A DNA stretch of 32,804 nucleotides from an uncultured Prevotella sp. (GTDB lineage Bacteria > Bacteroidota > Bacteroidia > Bacteroidales > Bacteroidaceae): contig CAMVSV010000027.1 in NCBI GenBank assembly GCA_947170265.1, forward strand, positions 1-32,804. Direction: 5' to 3'. Below, piece by piece: positions 18,632 through 27,431 of the stretch. The notes below the pieces were generated by a model. It searched no databases. It was given only the letters and a program-made list of their open reading frames with translations, and was not told the origin of the DNA. How positions within the stretch are numbered: position 1 is the first letter of the stretch; each line of letters opens with the position of its first letter. Both the position numbers and the translations under genes were made by a program.

Positions 18632-19378
18632 TTACTTATTATTCACGCCATATCCAAATAATGCAAAATCACCTTTCAGAGGATCGTTAGGAAATACTTC
18701 TTTTAGAGTATTAGTGAGCTTTATAGCTGAGGTCATAGAAGCAGTACTACTTTTAATTAGCTCCAGCCGATTAGCTTGTTGAAGAACATGTGTATCCATT
18801 GGTATAATCAATGATCGTCTATCTATGAAATCACTCCAAAGTCCGATATCTACAGGTGAATTGGTGCGGCACATCCATCTGAGAAACATGCACAAACGTT
18901 TGCATGCTGAAGTTGTAGTATTTGGTATTATACCACCTGAACCATGAATATAGAAAAAGCTAACTATTGATTGAATTGCAGACAAGCCATCTTCGGCATT
19001 TTGCTTAACATATTCACCCAGTGAGCCATATGTTCTCAAAAGATACTGATATGATGATATGAAATGGAACATATCATCATAAGTCTGTAAGCGATAGAAA
19101 CATCTATTATCTCCTTCGCTGAACCAATTCAAATAGAGACCATCTTTAATCCAGGTATCAGCATCTCCCCTACTCCACTCTAAAAGCATATTTATTTTCT
19201 TCATGAACTGTTGTCGGCTACCATAGCTCATACCTGAAGCAACAAAAGCCATAGCTTCACGATTGTTATTACCTGATACATGATGCATAAACCACGAAGG
19301 GTCACCAATGATGAAGGCTTCGGTTTCGTATTCCTCAGAATAATTGAGTAACAGTTTTTTTATGCTTTCTTGAACCAT
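18632..19378 (-). CDS. TIGR02757 family protein (DUF2400)
   Basis: This 248-residue protein matches the TIGR02757 family by its central block IPNTTTSACKRLCMFLRWM, PVDIGLW, and LIIPMDTHVLQQA, and the end FALFGYGV. These blocks resemble the helix-hairpin-helix DNA glycosylase fold (the aspartate in MDTHV is where HhH-GPD enzymes keep their catalytic Asp), which suggests nucleic-acid binding, but no activity is established to my knowledge. It is last in a three-gene minus-strand operon after DUF1015 and YigZ genes, with 7 bases between it and YigZ. The convergent ABC ATPase gene ends 20 bases away. Confidence 0.85.
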   Translation of the reverse strand: MVQESIKKLLLNYSEEYETEAFIIGDPSWFMHHVSGNNNREAMAFVASGMSYGSRQQFMKKINMLLEWSRGDADTWIKDGLYLNWFSEGDNRCFYRLQTYDDMFHFISSYQYLLRTYGSLGEYVKQNAEDGLSAIQSIVSFFYIHGSGGIIPNTTTSACKRLCMFLRWMCRTNSPVDIGLWSDFIDRRSLIIPMDTHVLQQANRLELIKSSTASMTSAIKLTNTLKEVFPNDPLKGDFALFGYGVNNK

Positions 19379-19385
19379 TGCCTGA

Positions 19386-19982
19386 TTATATTAATGAGAT
19401 ACCGGCACTATTAAGACGATTTCTTAATAAGTCACTTTCTGACTTACGTATGGCAAGTGTCATTTCGCATGTATTGTCAAATTTCTGAGATATGATGCGA
19501 GGAGACATGTCTTTTACAACTTTCATTACTGCATTCATGGATGGATATGCAAACGAAATATAAATAATATCTTCAATCTTTCGCGTTTCAATAACAGAAT
19601 GAGCAAGAGCGTCTGCAGATGCTTCACGGTAAGCGACAATAAGCCCTCCTGTGCCAAGGTTCACACCTCCGTAGTATCTCACAACAACAATAAGTATATT
19701 TGTAAGTTCGTGTGAATTGATTTGACCTAATATGGGTTTTCCTGCTGTGGAACTCGGTTCTCCATCATCGTTAACTCTGAATTCCTTTCTGTCAGCTCCA
19801 AGCATATAGGCAAAACAAACATGACGGGCATCAAAATATTTTTTCTTGTACGATGCCACGATGTCTTTCACCTCATCAATACTTTCAACATGATGAGCAA
19901 AGGCGAGAAACTTACTACGTTTTTCTGTGTAGTAGCCCTCGCCTATCTGTGTTGTAATAGTTTTAAATTCGTCGTTTTCCAT
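19386..19982 (-). CDS. yigZ: YigZ/IMPACT family protein
   Basis: The 198-residue protein is a UPF0029/YigZ member related to eukaryotic IMPACT. Signature pieces are KRSKFLAFAHHV near 22-33, DARHVCFAYMLG, the strongly conserved DDGEPSSTAGKPIL (about 74-87) and VVRYYGGVNLGTGGLIVAY. The family has a ribosomal S5/EF-G domain IV-like fold followed by an EF-G V-like C-terminal domain and may act near the ribosome; its exact role is not known. Its ATG overlaps the DUF1015 stop by one base (TAATG), so it is coupled to it. Confidence 0.92.
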   Translation of the reverse strand: MENDEFKTITTQIGEGYYTEKRSKFLAFAHHVESIDEVKDIVASYKKKYFDARHVCFAYMLGADRKEFRVNDDGEPSSTAGKPILGQINSHELTNILIVVVRYYGGVNLGTGGLIVAYREASADALAHSVIETRKIEDIIYISFAYPSMNAVMKVVKDMSPRIISQKFDNTCEMTLAIRKSESDLLRNRLNSAGISLI

Positions 19983-21229
19983 TATGACAACTTATGGATT
20001 ACTAGACCTGAGCGCAGTTTAGGCTCAAACCATGTAGCCTTGGGTGGCATTATTTTTCCGCTGTCAGCTATATCCATTATTTGTTTCATCGATACAGGAT
20101 AAAGGGCAAGGGCTGCACGCATCTCACCATTGTCAACTCTTCGTTTCAGTTCTCCTAATCCACGCAATCCACCAACGAAATCTATGCGTTTTGAAGAGCG
20201 CAAGTCACCAATATTCAAAATTTGGTCAAGAATAAGTCTGCTTGATATATCAACATCAAGTACACCTATGGGATCATTATTGTCGTAAGTTCCTTCTTTT
20301 GCCTGTAATGAGTACCAATGATTATCAAGATAGAGGGAGAATTCATGGAGCTTGGCAGGTTTATATATATCGGTACCCTTGTCTTCAACTATGAAATTCT
20401 TATTTAACGCATCGATAAACTGTTCTGATGATAGACCATTGAGATCTTTTACCACACGGTTATAATCAAGAATCGTGAGTTGTGATGCCTGGAAGCACAC
20501 TGCCATGAAGTAATTGTATTCTTCTTTTCCTGTATGATTGGGGTTCTGCTTAGCTTTCTCTGCTCCTACAAGTGCTGCTGCGGCACTACGATGATGACCG
20601 TCAGCGATGTAAAGACTTGGCATCTTGCGGAATTCTTCTGTTATGAGAGAAATATCTTCATCATTGGCTACACACCAGAATTGATGACGGAAACCATCAA
20701 TTGGAGCAATGAAATCGTATTCAGCCTCAGTAGCTGCATAGCGCATTATGAGATCATTCAACACTTTATTGTCTGGGTATGCAAAAAACACAGGTTCAAT
20801 ATTGGCATTATTAACCCTAACGTGTTTCATGCGATCTTCCTCTTTATCCCTGCGTGTTAGCTCGTGTTTTTTTATGACCCCGTTCATATAGTCGTCAACA
20901 TAAGCTCCCACTACGAGTCCATACTGAGTCTTGCCATTCATGGTCTGGGCATATATGTAATACTGTTCTTTGTCATCTTGAACGAGCCACCCCTTATCCT
21001 GGAATAACTGGAAGTTTTCTGCAGCTTTTTTATAGACGCGAGGGTCATATTCGCTTGTGCCCTTAGGGAAATTGATCTCAGGTTTTATGATACGGTAAAG
21101 ACTCATCTCATTGTCACCTGCTTCTGCACGAGCTTCATCACTGTCAAGAACATCGTAAGGTCGGCATTCTACTTTCTCTACTAATTCTTTTGGTGGACGT
21201 ATACCTTTGAATGGTTTAATTGTTGCCAT
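19982..21229 (-). CDS. DUF1015 family protein
   Basis: The 415-residue product has the full DUF1015 pattern: IKPFKGIRPPKELVEKVECRPYDVLD at the N-terminus region, YYIYAQ, the central IADGHHRSAAAALVG (about 208-222) and GGLRGLGELKRRVD near the end. The function is unknown; the invariant DGHHR looks like a catalytic or metal site. In many Bacteroidales it sits next to serC and serA, hinting at a link to serine metabolism. Here it follows serA but has its own promoter (21260-21290) and a hairpin before it. It leads an operon with YigZ and TIGR02757. Confidence 0.92.
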   Translation of the reverse strand: MATIKPFKGIRPPKELVEKVECRPYDVLDSDEARAEAGDNEMSLYRIIKPEINFPKGTSEYDPRVYKKAAENFQLFQDKGWLVQDDKEQYYIYAQTMNGKTQYGLVVGAYVDDYMNGVIKKHELTRRDKEEDRMKHVRVNNANIEPVFFAYPDNKVLNDLIMRYAATEAEYDFIAPIDGFRHQFWCVANDEDISLITEEFRKMPSLYIADGHHRSAAAALVGAEKAKQNPNHTGKEEYNYFMAVCFQASQLTILDYNRVVKDLNGLSSEQFIDALNKNFIVEDKGTDIYKPAKLHEFSLYLDNHWYSLQAKEGTYDNNDPIGVLDVDISSRLILDQILNIGDLRSSKRIDFVGGLRGLGELKRRVDNGEMRAALALYPVSMKQIMDIADSGKIMPPKATWFEPKLRSGLVIHKLS

Positions 21230-21259
21230 ATGTTATTTGATATTATGTTTTATGTACTG

Positions 21260-21290
21260 CAAAGTTATTGATTATCTATGAGATAACAAA
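21260..21290 (-). promoter_or_regulatory. Promoter of the DUF1015 operon
   Basis: Read on the minus strand, TTTG at 21290-21287 and TAACTTTG at 21267-21260 are separated by 19 bases: a full Bacteroidetes promoter. The start codon follows at 21229, leaving a short leader. Confidence 0.8.
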
Positions 21291-21309
21291 ATTATGCAGA
21301 AATAAAATA

Positions 21310-21341
21310 GGGAGCCGCAACAATAATAATTTGCAACTCCC
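21310..21341 (-). terminator. Probable serA terminator
   Basis: On the minus strand GGGAGTTGC (21341-21333) pairs with GCGGCTCCC (21318-21310) over 9 positions, two of them G-U, and is followed by the T-rich TATTTTATT. It lies 30 bases past the serA stop and just before the next promoter. Confidence 0.65.
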
Positions 21342-21370
21342 ACTATAATTATGTTGTCTTGTTTTCCTAA

Positions 21371-22288
21371 TTATTTATTTACTTGGAACTTGGTGTCTCC
21401 ATCGTTGAAGAAAGCGTTAATCTGCTTAGCTGCAGCAATGCCTGCATTGATGTTGGCTTCAGCTGTTTGAGCACCCATCTTCTTGGGTGTAGAGAAATAG
21501 CGAGATTCAAACTTTAAGAATTCATCGTGGGCATCAGGCTTGATATCGGTAACAAATTTCAAGTCTTCACGTTCAGCCATAAGCTTGATGAGTTCTGGTT
21601 CATTGATAACCTCCTTGCGAGCTGTATTTACAAGTACTCCACCCTTCTTCATCTTTCCAACTAGATTATAGTTGATGCTTTCCTTTGTTTCTGCTGTGGC
21701 AGGAATGTGGAGGGAAACAACATCGCAGCTTTCAAACAGTGCATCCTGAGATGCTACAGCCGTTACGCCAGCTTGTTCTATCACAGCAGCTGGGCAGTAG
21801 GCATCATAGGCATACACCTCCATTCCAAAACCTTTAGCTATGCGTGCAACGTTACGACCAACATTTCCAAATGCAAGAATACCAAGTTTCTTTCCCTTCA
21901 GCTCGCTTCCTGCTTTTCCATTGTAGAAACCACGAACAGCCATTACTAACAATCCAAACACAAGCTCTGCCACAGCATTGGCATTCTGTCCTGGAGTGTT
22001 TTCTGCTATCACGTTGTGGGCTGTTGCACTTGCCAAATCAATGTTGTCATAACCAGCTCCCGCACGTACTACTATTTTTAATTGTTTAGCTGCATCAAGC
22101 ACCTCAGCGTCAACCTTGTCTGAACGAATAATCATTGCATCGACATCAGCCACAGCTGCCAATAATTGAGATTTATCGGAATATTTTTCCAATAATACAA
22201 GCTCGTTACCTGCTGCTTCTACTTCCTTTCTGATACCTTCTACAGCTGCAGCTGCAAATGGTTTTTCCGTTGCTACTAATACTTTCAT
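21371..22288 (-). CDS. serA: D-3-phosphoglycerate dehydrogenase, lysine-type
   Basis: SerA oxidises 3-phosphoglycerate, the first step of serine synthesis. The 305-residue protein has the D-2-hydroxyacid dehydrogenase fold: NAD site LGILAFGNVGRNVA (135-148, with Ala in the first glycine place), catalytic Arg224 in VNTARKEV, and substrate loop RAGAGYDNID (75-84). Where most members have the catalytic histidine (TPHIGA), this has TPKKMGAQT (267-275), so lysine takes its place, as described for the lysine class of short PGDHs (for example in Entamoeba). It lacks the ACT regulatory domain. serC, the usual neighbour, is not in the window. Confidence 0.9.
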   Translation of the reverse strand: MKVLVATEKPFAAAAVEGIRKEVEAAGNELVLLEKYSDKSQLLAAVADVDAMIIRSDKVDAEVLDAAKQLKIVVRAGAGYDNIDLASATAHNVIAENTPGQNANAVAELVFGLLVMAVRGFYNGKAGSELKGKKLGILAFGNVGRNVARIAKGFGMEVYAYDAYCPAAVIEQAGVTAVASQDALFESCDVVSLHIPATAETKESINYNLVGKMKKGGVLVNTARKEVINEPELIKLMAEREDLKFVTDIKPDAHDEFLKFESRYFSTPKKMGAQTAEANINAGIAAAKQINAFFNDGDTKFQVNK

Positions 22289-22337
22289 TGTCTGTAACTT
22301 ATTATATATTATCTTTAATATTTTTTCTTAAGCGTTA

Positions 22338-22345
22338 CAAAATTA
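22338..22345 (-). promoter_or_regulatory. serA promoter -7 box
   Basis: On the minus strand this reads TAATTTTG, matching TAnnTTTG, with TTG about 20 bases upstream (GTTG at 22369-22366). It lies 50 bases before the serA ATG, in the stretch shared with the divergent mnmE promoter. Confidence 0.6.
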
Positions 22346-22464
22346 CAAATATTATTTGTTATGTACAACATTTCGTGTATGTTCTATTTATCTTTTTAAG
22401 ATGTAGCCAATGTATTTAATGCAAACTAATGAAATAAAACTTGAATTCTATCAGAATTTCTTAG

Positions 22465-22472
22465 TACCTTTG
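22465..22472 (+). promoter_or_regulatory. mnmE promoter -7 box
   Basis: TACCTTTG fits TAnnTTTG, with TTGA at 22441-22444 exactly 20 bases upstream as the -33. The ATG at 22501 follows after a leader of about 20 bases. Confidence 0.7.
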
Positions 22473-22500
22473 CGAACTTATAATCTAATTGGAATATTCG

Positions 22501-23829
22501 ATGAATAACGATACTATTTGTGCATTGGCGACAGCTACAGGAGGGGCACTTGGCATAATACGCATATCAGGAACAATGTCATTTGCTATAATCTCAAAAA
22601 TATTCAGTAAAGATATTACAAGAGAACTGCCTAACACCATACATTATGGGTATATTTCTAATATTGACGAAGTACTCGTATCAATATTCAAATCGCCTCA
22701 CTCATACACTGGTGAGGACTCTGTAGAAATAAGTTGTCACGGGTCACAGTATATAATTGAAAAGGTGTTGGAACTATTGGTAAAAAACGGATGTCGCATG
22801 GCTGAACCTGGTGAATTTACCATGCGGGCATTCCTGAATGGAAAAATGGATCTTAGTCAGGCAGAAGCTGTCGCCGACCTTATAGCATCTAATAATGAGG
22901 CAACACATAGAATGGCAATGACACAGCTGCGTGGAGGCATTTCATCAGAACTTTCAATACTTAGGGACAAACTCCTAAGACTTACTTCGTTGCTTGAATT
23001 GGAATTGGACTTTTCTGATCATGAAGATTTAGAATTTGCCAATCGAAGCGAACTTCTCTCTTTAGCTAAAGATATTGACAACAAGGTTAGCTCACTTGCC
23101 AATACCTTTGATATGGGACAAGCTATAAAAAAGGGAATCCCTGTAGCCATAATAGGTAAGACAAACGTAGGAAAAAGCACTCTTCTCAACACGCTCCTCA
23201 AAGATGATAGGGCTATTGTTTCAGATATACACGGCACTACACGAGACACAATAGAAGATACCATGATTATTAATGGCATTACCTTCAGATTTATTGATAC
23301 AGCAGGCATAAGACAAACAGATGATTATGTAGAACAAATAGGAATAGACCGTACCTATCAGGCAATAGAAAAAGCCAGAATCATAGTATGGCTTACAGAT
23401 GAAAGACCAACACAAAGAGAGATATCAGAAATGGAAGAACTATGTTATGGAAAAGAAACAATTGTTGTTCAAAACAAATTGGACATCAATGCAGATAGAA
23501 AACCATGGACATGTCCTATGATATTCATAAGTGCAAAAACAGGTGATGGAATACAACAATTAGAACAGGCGATTTTTAGTGCTGCACACCTGAAAAAAAT
23601 AAGCGATAATGAAATCATTATAAATAATGTACGCCACTATGATGCCCTTCTTAAGGCTCATGAAAGTCTTGGTAGAGTTATATATTCCATGAATTTAAAT
23701 ATAAGTACTGATTTAATTGTAGAAGATTTGCGCATGGTACTCAATAGCTTATCAGAAATTACTGGTGGACAAATTACTACCCAAGAAATTCTTAACAATA
23801 TCTTCTCACAGTTTTGCATCGGAAAGTAG
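22501..23829 (+). CDS. mnmE: tRNA-modification GTPase MnmE (TrmE)
   Basis: MnmE with MnmG adds the carboxymethylaminomethyl group to U34 of certain tRNAs. The N-terminal folate-binding domain has GEFTMRAFLNGKMDLSQAEA near 112-131, and the G domain has GKTNVGKST at 219-227, GTTRDT, and switch II DTAG at 266-269. The C-terminal FCIGK carries the family's invariant cysteine. ATG 22501 (MNNDTICALATATG) is chosen over a TTG at 22489 since it gives the usual N-terminus. The 442 residues are complete; the last bases are duplicated just downstream, suggesting the gene end serves as an integration site. Confidence 0.96.
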   Translation: MNNDTICALATATGGALGIIRISGTMSFAIISKIFSKDITRELPNTIHYGYISNIDEVLVSIFKSPHSYTGEDSVEISCHGSQYIIEKVLELLVKNGCRMAEPGEFTMRAFLNGKMDLSQAEAVADLIASNNEATHRMAMTQLRGGISSELSILRDKLLRLTSLLELELDFSDHEDLEFANRSELLSLAKDIDNKVSSLANTFDMGQAIKKGIPVAIIGKTNVGKSTLLNTLLKDDRAIVSDIHGTTRDTIEDTMIINGITFRFIDTAGIRQTDDYVEQIGIDRTYQAIEKARIIVWLTDERPTQREISEMEELCYGKETIVVQNKLDINADRKPWTCPMIFISAKTGDGIQQLEQAIFSAAHLKKISDNEIIINNVRHYDALLKAHESLGRVIYSMNLNISTDLIVEDLRMVLNSLSEITGGQITTQEILNNIFSQFCIGK

Positions 23830-23849
23830 ATTCTGCGTGGGAAAGTAGA
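23812..23849 (+). repeat. Tandem direct repeat of the mnmE 3' end, att-like
   Basis: Copy one, TTTTGCATCGGAAAGTAGA (23812-23830), covers the last six codons and stop of mnmE. Copy two, TTCTGCGTGGGAAAGTAGA (23831-23849), follows without a gap; 16 of 19 positions agree. The 3' end of trmE/mnmE is the known attachment site of SGI1-type islands in other bacteria, so this may be an attachment scar marking the left end of the accessory region. No third copy was found in the window. Confidence 0.6.
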
Positions 23850-23872
23850 ATGTTTCTTTAAGTACTCAATGC

Positions 23873-26503
23873 ATGACTAAAAAAAGTATCCTTCATTTTA
23901 ACGGAGTATGGAGAAGTTATCAGAAAAGAATTCTTGATGATTTAGATTTCCATTTGCGTGACAACAAACTTCATATCGTTGCTGCACCAGGTGCAGGAAA
24001 AACCACTTTGGGAATAGAAGTTATCTCGCGTTTGAATCGAGCATCCCTAATTCTATGTCCGACGAATACTATTAAAAATCAATGGAAGGAACGGATTCTT
24101 TCTTCTTTTCTACAAAAGAAAGATTTTGGGATTGTCTCAACAGATATCCGTAACCCCGGTTTTCTCACTATCGTTACATATCAAGCCTTGCTGGCCGCAT
24201 TTTGCGGGCATGATGATGAATCAGAAGACTGTCAACCCGTTGAAAATGATGGAAAGGAAAAGTTATATTCTATTACCATTTCCAACCGTTTTCGAATGGA
24301 GAAAGCCGAGGAAATTATCAACATCCTCCTATCAGCTAATGTATCTCTGCTTTGCTTCGACGAGGCACACCATCTTAGAAAAGAGTGGTGGAAGGCATTG
24401 TCATATTTGGTAGAGCATTTGAAGCCAGCACAGACAGTTTCCCTTACCGCCACACCTCCTTATGATGCAGACATCAACGAATGGAATCGGTATCAAGCGC
24501 TATGCGGCGACATCGATGAGGTAATCTCCATTCCCGAATTGGTAAAAAACGGAGATCTGTGCCCTCATCAGGATTTCATTCATTTCTCGAAACTCCACCC
24601 GCACGAGCGCAAGTTGTTCGAAAACCATAGGCGAAACGTCAATGTTTTGATGGAGAAACTGAGGGAAGATACAAGATTACATGAACTTTTATCGGAAATG
24701 AGCTTCCTTCAAGCCACAGATAATGAGATTGAAGCCATTTTGGAAAAGCCTGAATTTTATGTATCCATCGTCTCTCTTTTGAATGAGGAAGGATACTCGA
24801 TTCCTCGTCGTTTTTTAGACCTGTTTGATGCAACTTCAAAGGATATTCCTACATTCGACCTCAAGCAGGCGATGACTTTTCTGAATGAGTTCTTTTTTGT
24901 AGAGAAAGAGGAATGGAAGGACATGAAGGCTATTAGCAGTGAGTATTACAGTCTAGCAAGACAAATGGGATTGACAAATGGAAAAAAAGTAATTCTTGAC
25001 GGAAACGACAAGTTCTACCGACAGATTGCCAATAGCATTGGAAAAATGGACTCCATAGTCAACATCGTCGAATTGGAGAACAGTATGCTAAAAAAAGATT
25101 TGAGGATGGTCATTCTGACCGATTACATCAGACTGAACTGCCCTGACTGCTCTATGCTTGGCGTCGTACCTATTTGGCGGAAATTGAAAACAGAATTCCA
25201 AGGAAGAATCTCTTTGGGTGTTCTATGCGGATCGTTAATTCTGTTGCCTGCAACCATCGTCGGAAAACTTCAGCACCTGCTTTCTGACAATGACGTTGCC
25301 AATGATGTCGTCAACTTGGAAGTTTTTGAGGAAAACGAAAACTACATACGGATTACTCCCAAGGAATCCATCCGCAACCATATTGTCCGTTTAGTAACCG
25401 AGCTGTTCAACGATGGAGACCTGACAGTGCTTGTAGGTACTCAATCCTTGCTTGGAGAAGGTTGGGATGCTCCGTCCATCAACTCGTTGATTCTCTCTAG
25501 TACAGTGAGTTCCTATATGCTTTCCAACCAGATGCGAGGGCGGGCCATCCGCATCGACTTGAATCATCCAGACAAGGTATCAAATATTTGGCACCTAGCT
25601 ACTTATGATCCTTCATTTGAAAACTATAATTACGACCTAATTCAAATTTCCTCTCGTTTTGAGGGATTTGAGGCTCCCTCCTATTTCGGGAACCACGAAA
25701 TTATTTCAGGAATTGAGCGGGTTTGTATGCTTGATATGTCGGGAAATCTTCAAACCAATTTCTCCTTGGCAAAGAATCGGGAATTGACACGTCAATGGTG
25801 GAACGATGCCTTGTATATCGGTTATGAGAACAAGCCTTCCATCGGTCTATCTTCTGGTCTTCAGACCAATTCTTTAACCATAAAGTCGCTGTGCTATACA
25901 GGATATATGTATTACATCTGGTCCTTGGCTCTTGTGATACCATTTCTTTTATACCAACCTCAACGAATTCGGGTTTCCGGTTTTGTGATTGTCGTTTTCT
26001 TGATTGGTCTTGTTGGCTTAAAATTCATTCGTACAGGGACGGTGGAAGGTGTCTTAAAACAAATATCCATCGTCATTTTGGAAACCCTCTCCAGTCAAGG
26101 ACTCATAAAAACCTCCCTCAAACAGGTCGGTTTGCGAGTCAGTAATGATAAGGGAACAATGTATGTGTCATGTGTAAATCTTCCTGCAGAGGAGAACAAT
26201 TTGTTCATCCAATGCTTGCAAGAGTTTCTTGATCCTGTGGAAAACCCAAGATATCTGCTAGTTCGGCATGAACGATTCCATAACTTAATAAATCAAACGG
26301 ATTATTTTGCTATTCCGTCCGTAATTTCTCCGAACAAGAAAAGCTTAGAGATATTTATGAAGATTTGGAGAACCTATATCGGAAATTGCGATGTTGTATA
26401 CACTAGAAGTACCGAGGGGCGGAAAGTCCTACTAAAAGCCCGTAAGTATGCATTCTCTGCAATAAAGAGGAATGTTTCAAAACGAATGTCAAAATGGCTA
26501 TGA
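23873..26503 (+). CDS. DEAH-type SF2 helicase with two C-terminal membrane segments
   Basis: Residues 15-200 are the first RecA lobe: Walker A APGAGKTTLG (38-47), FDEAHHL (162-168) and SLTATPP (190-196). The second lobe carries VGTQSLLGEGWDAP (521-534) and the arginine-finger motif SNQMRGRAIRID (551-562), typical of the DEAD/DEAH and Res-like helicases. A long helical insertion (240-440) separates them. Two hydrophobic helices follow, about 672-694 and 702-718, then a basic C-terminal domain of 150 residues ending in an Arg/Lys-rich tail. A membrane-tied DNA or RNA translocase is rare. No known nuclease motif was seen. It sits just inside the supposed island at the mnmE end and is alone on this strand, so a single-gene defence function is a reasonable but unproven guess. 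Confidence 0.8.
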   Translation: MTKKSILHFNGVWRSYQKRILDDLDFHLRDNKLHIVAAPGAGKTTLGIEVISRLNRASLILCPTNTIKNQWKERILSSFLQKKDFGIVSTDIRNPGFLTIVTYQALLAAFCGHDDESEDCQPVENDGKEKLYSITISNRFRMEKAEEIINILLSANVSLLCFDEAHHLRKEWWKALSYLVEHLKPAQTVSLTATPPYDADINEWNRYQALCGDIDEVISIPELVKNGDLCPHQDFIHFSKLHPHERKLFENHRRNVNVLMEKLREDTRLHELLSEMSFLQATDNEIEAILEKPEFYVSIVSLLNEEGYSIPRRFLDLFDATSKDIPTFDLKQAMTFLNEFFFVEKEEWKDMKAISSEYYSLARQMGLTNGKKVILDGNDKFYRQIANSIGKMDSIVNIVELENSMLKKDLRMVILTDYIRLNCPDCSMLGVVPIWRKLKTEFQGRISLGVLCGSLILLPATIVGKLQHLLSDNDVANDVVNLEVFEENENYIRITPKESIRNHIVRLVTELFNDGDLTVLVGTQSLLGEGWDAPSINSLILSSTVSSYMLSNQMRGRAIRIDLNHPDKVSNIWHLATYDPSFENYNYDLIQISSRFEGFEAPSYFGNHEIISGIERVCMLDMSGNLQTNFSLAKNRELTRQWWNDALYIGYENKPSIGLSSGLQTNSLTIKSLCYTGYMYYIWSLALVIPFLLYQPQRIRVSGFVIVVFLIGLVGLKFIRTGTVEGVLKQISIVILETLSSQGLIKTSLKQVGLRVSNDKGTMYVSCVNLPAEENNLFIQCLQEFLDPVENPRYLLVRHERFHNLINQTDYFAIPSVISPNKKSLEIFMKIWRTYIGNCDVVYTRSTEGRKVLLKARKYAFSAIKRNVSKRMSKWL

Positions 26504-26812
26504 TGCTTGGACTGTACAATTCGTTATAAGCCATCAAAAAATAATTACTCCTTATATAGCTAAACTAAATTGTATTAGAAGATACCGGCTGTGAATTGCT
26601 ATCAAAAAAGAAAGCATCCATCGCCCATCCGGAACTGCTCTATCTGCAATGCCTTGGGCTGCCCTTTTATGATGATGAATGTATTTGGCATTTTACAATC
26701 CTTAATTATACCATCTTCTTCGCGTCCTATTCTATCTTTTTATAGATTCAAGATTCGCCAGTTCCACTGCTGTCGCCACTATCCGAATCGTCATTAAGAT
26801 TTTTCAACCGCT
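26504..26812. other. Gene-free stretch after the helicase
   Basis: I see no gene, terminator or repeat that I can support. One plus-strand frame (about 26582-26745) reads AHPELLYLQCLGLPFYDDE and could be a shred of a lost gene, but it has no start and no recognised relative. Confidence 0.4.
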
Positions 26813-26964
26813 TCACAAGTTTCGACGCACTTGTCTTTTACCTTCTTGACGAACTTGTAAGAATTTCTTTCGAGTTCCCTCTTCGCTCAATTCCTTAAGC
26901 GAGTATTCACACTCACCCTGCCTTCCTCATCCTTGTACAGTATCAATTTATTCTCTTTATCCAT
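26813..26964 (-). pseudogene. Broken RhuM-like gene
   Basis: The minus strand starts MDKENKLILYKDEEGRVSVN, the typical opening of RhuM/virulence-associated proteins, but stops after 25 codons. A shifted frame then gives ELSEEGTRKKFLQVRQEGKR, which resembles the later FLxVQxEGxR part of the same family, and stops again at 26813. The DNA-binding section between is missing, so a deletion plus frameshift has destroyed the gene. The function of RhuM proteins is poorly known; many are tied to mobile elements and toxin-type loci. Confidence 0.5.
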
Positions 26965-27007
26965 ATTTCGTTTAACGCATTTTATTCCGTTCTGTTTTAC
27001 TTGTCCT

Positions 27008-27334
27008 TTATATCGGTCTTCCCCTTTTACGGTCTTCGGGGTCTGGATGAACATCAATCTTTGTATAGGTCTCATATTCTCTCCAAGTATCCCTTATCCT
27101 ATGTTTCTCTTCATAATACTCATCTAAGAGTTTGTCAACCTCTTCCATGGTGATTTCACCCTCGATATTTCTTCTGGCAAGTTCCAGCAAGTAGTCGGAT
27201 ACCTTCAGTCCGTCCACCGCCTGCAAACCGATAGCTACGCGCCAAGCCTCGGCCCTCTCTTTCTTCTGAGGTTCCCCCTGACGAATATACTCGTCAAAGT
27301 TTAAGTTTAGCTCCTTATCGTTCTTAGCGCTCAT
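27008..27334 (-). CDS. VbhA-like antitoxin without a Fic partner
   Basis: The 108 residues contain the pattern EYIRQGEPQKKERAEAWRVA and LARRNIEGEITMEEVDKLL, which match the VbhA-type antitoxins that inhibit Fic AMP-transferases by blocking the ATP site with a helix carrying [S/T]xxxE[G/N]. Here the inhibitory motif region is ARRNIEGE. In Bacteroidetes the gene usually precedes fic; here a broken RhuM-like gene follows and no HPFx[D/E]GNGR motif is seen in the window. It may be a leftover or act on a Fic toxin elsewhere. The tail after 75 differs from what I remember of the family, so its end may also be altered. Confidence 0.7.
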   Translation of the reverse strand: MSAKNDKELNLNFDEYIRQGEPQKKERAEAWRVAIGLQAVDGLKVSDYLLELARRNIEGEITMEEVDKLLDEYYEEKHRIRDTWREYETYTKIDVHPDPEDRKRGRPI

Positions 27335-27431
27335 ATCTCGTCTTACTTTATTTCAATAACATTATTATTTCGGCTATTACTTCTCTAGTCCATGAAATTC
27401 GTGTGTCGTTATACCATCTATATCAAATACG

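Noticed and set aside
26591..26797. 68-codon plus-strand frame after the helicase
   Set aside because: Composition is unlike a protein, no family match, no ribosome site, and it lies in a decayed stretch.
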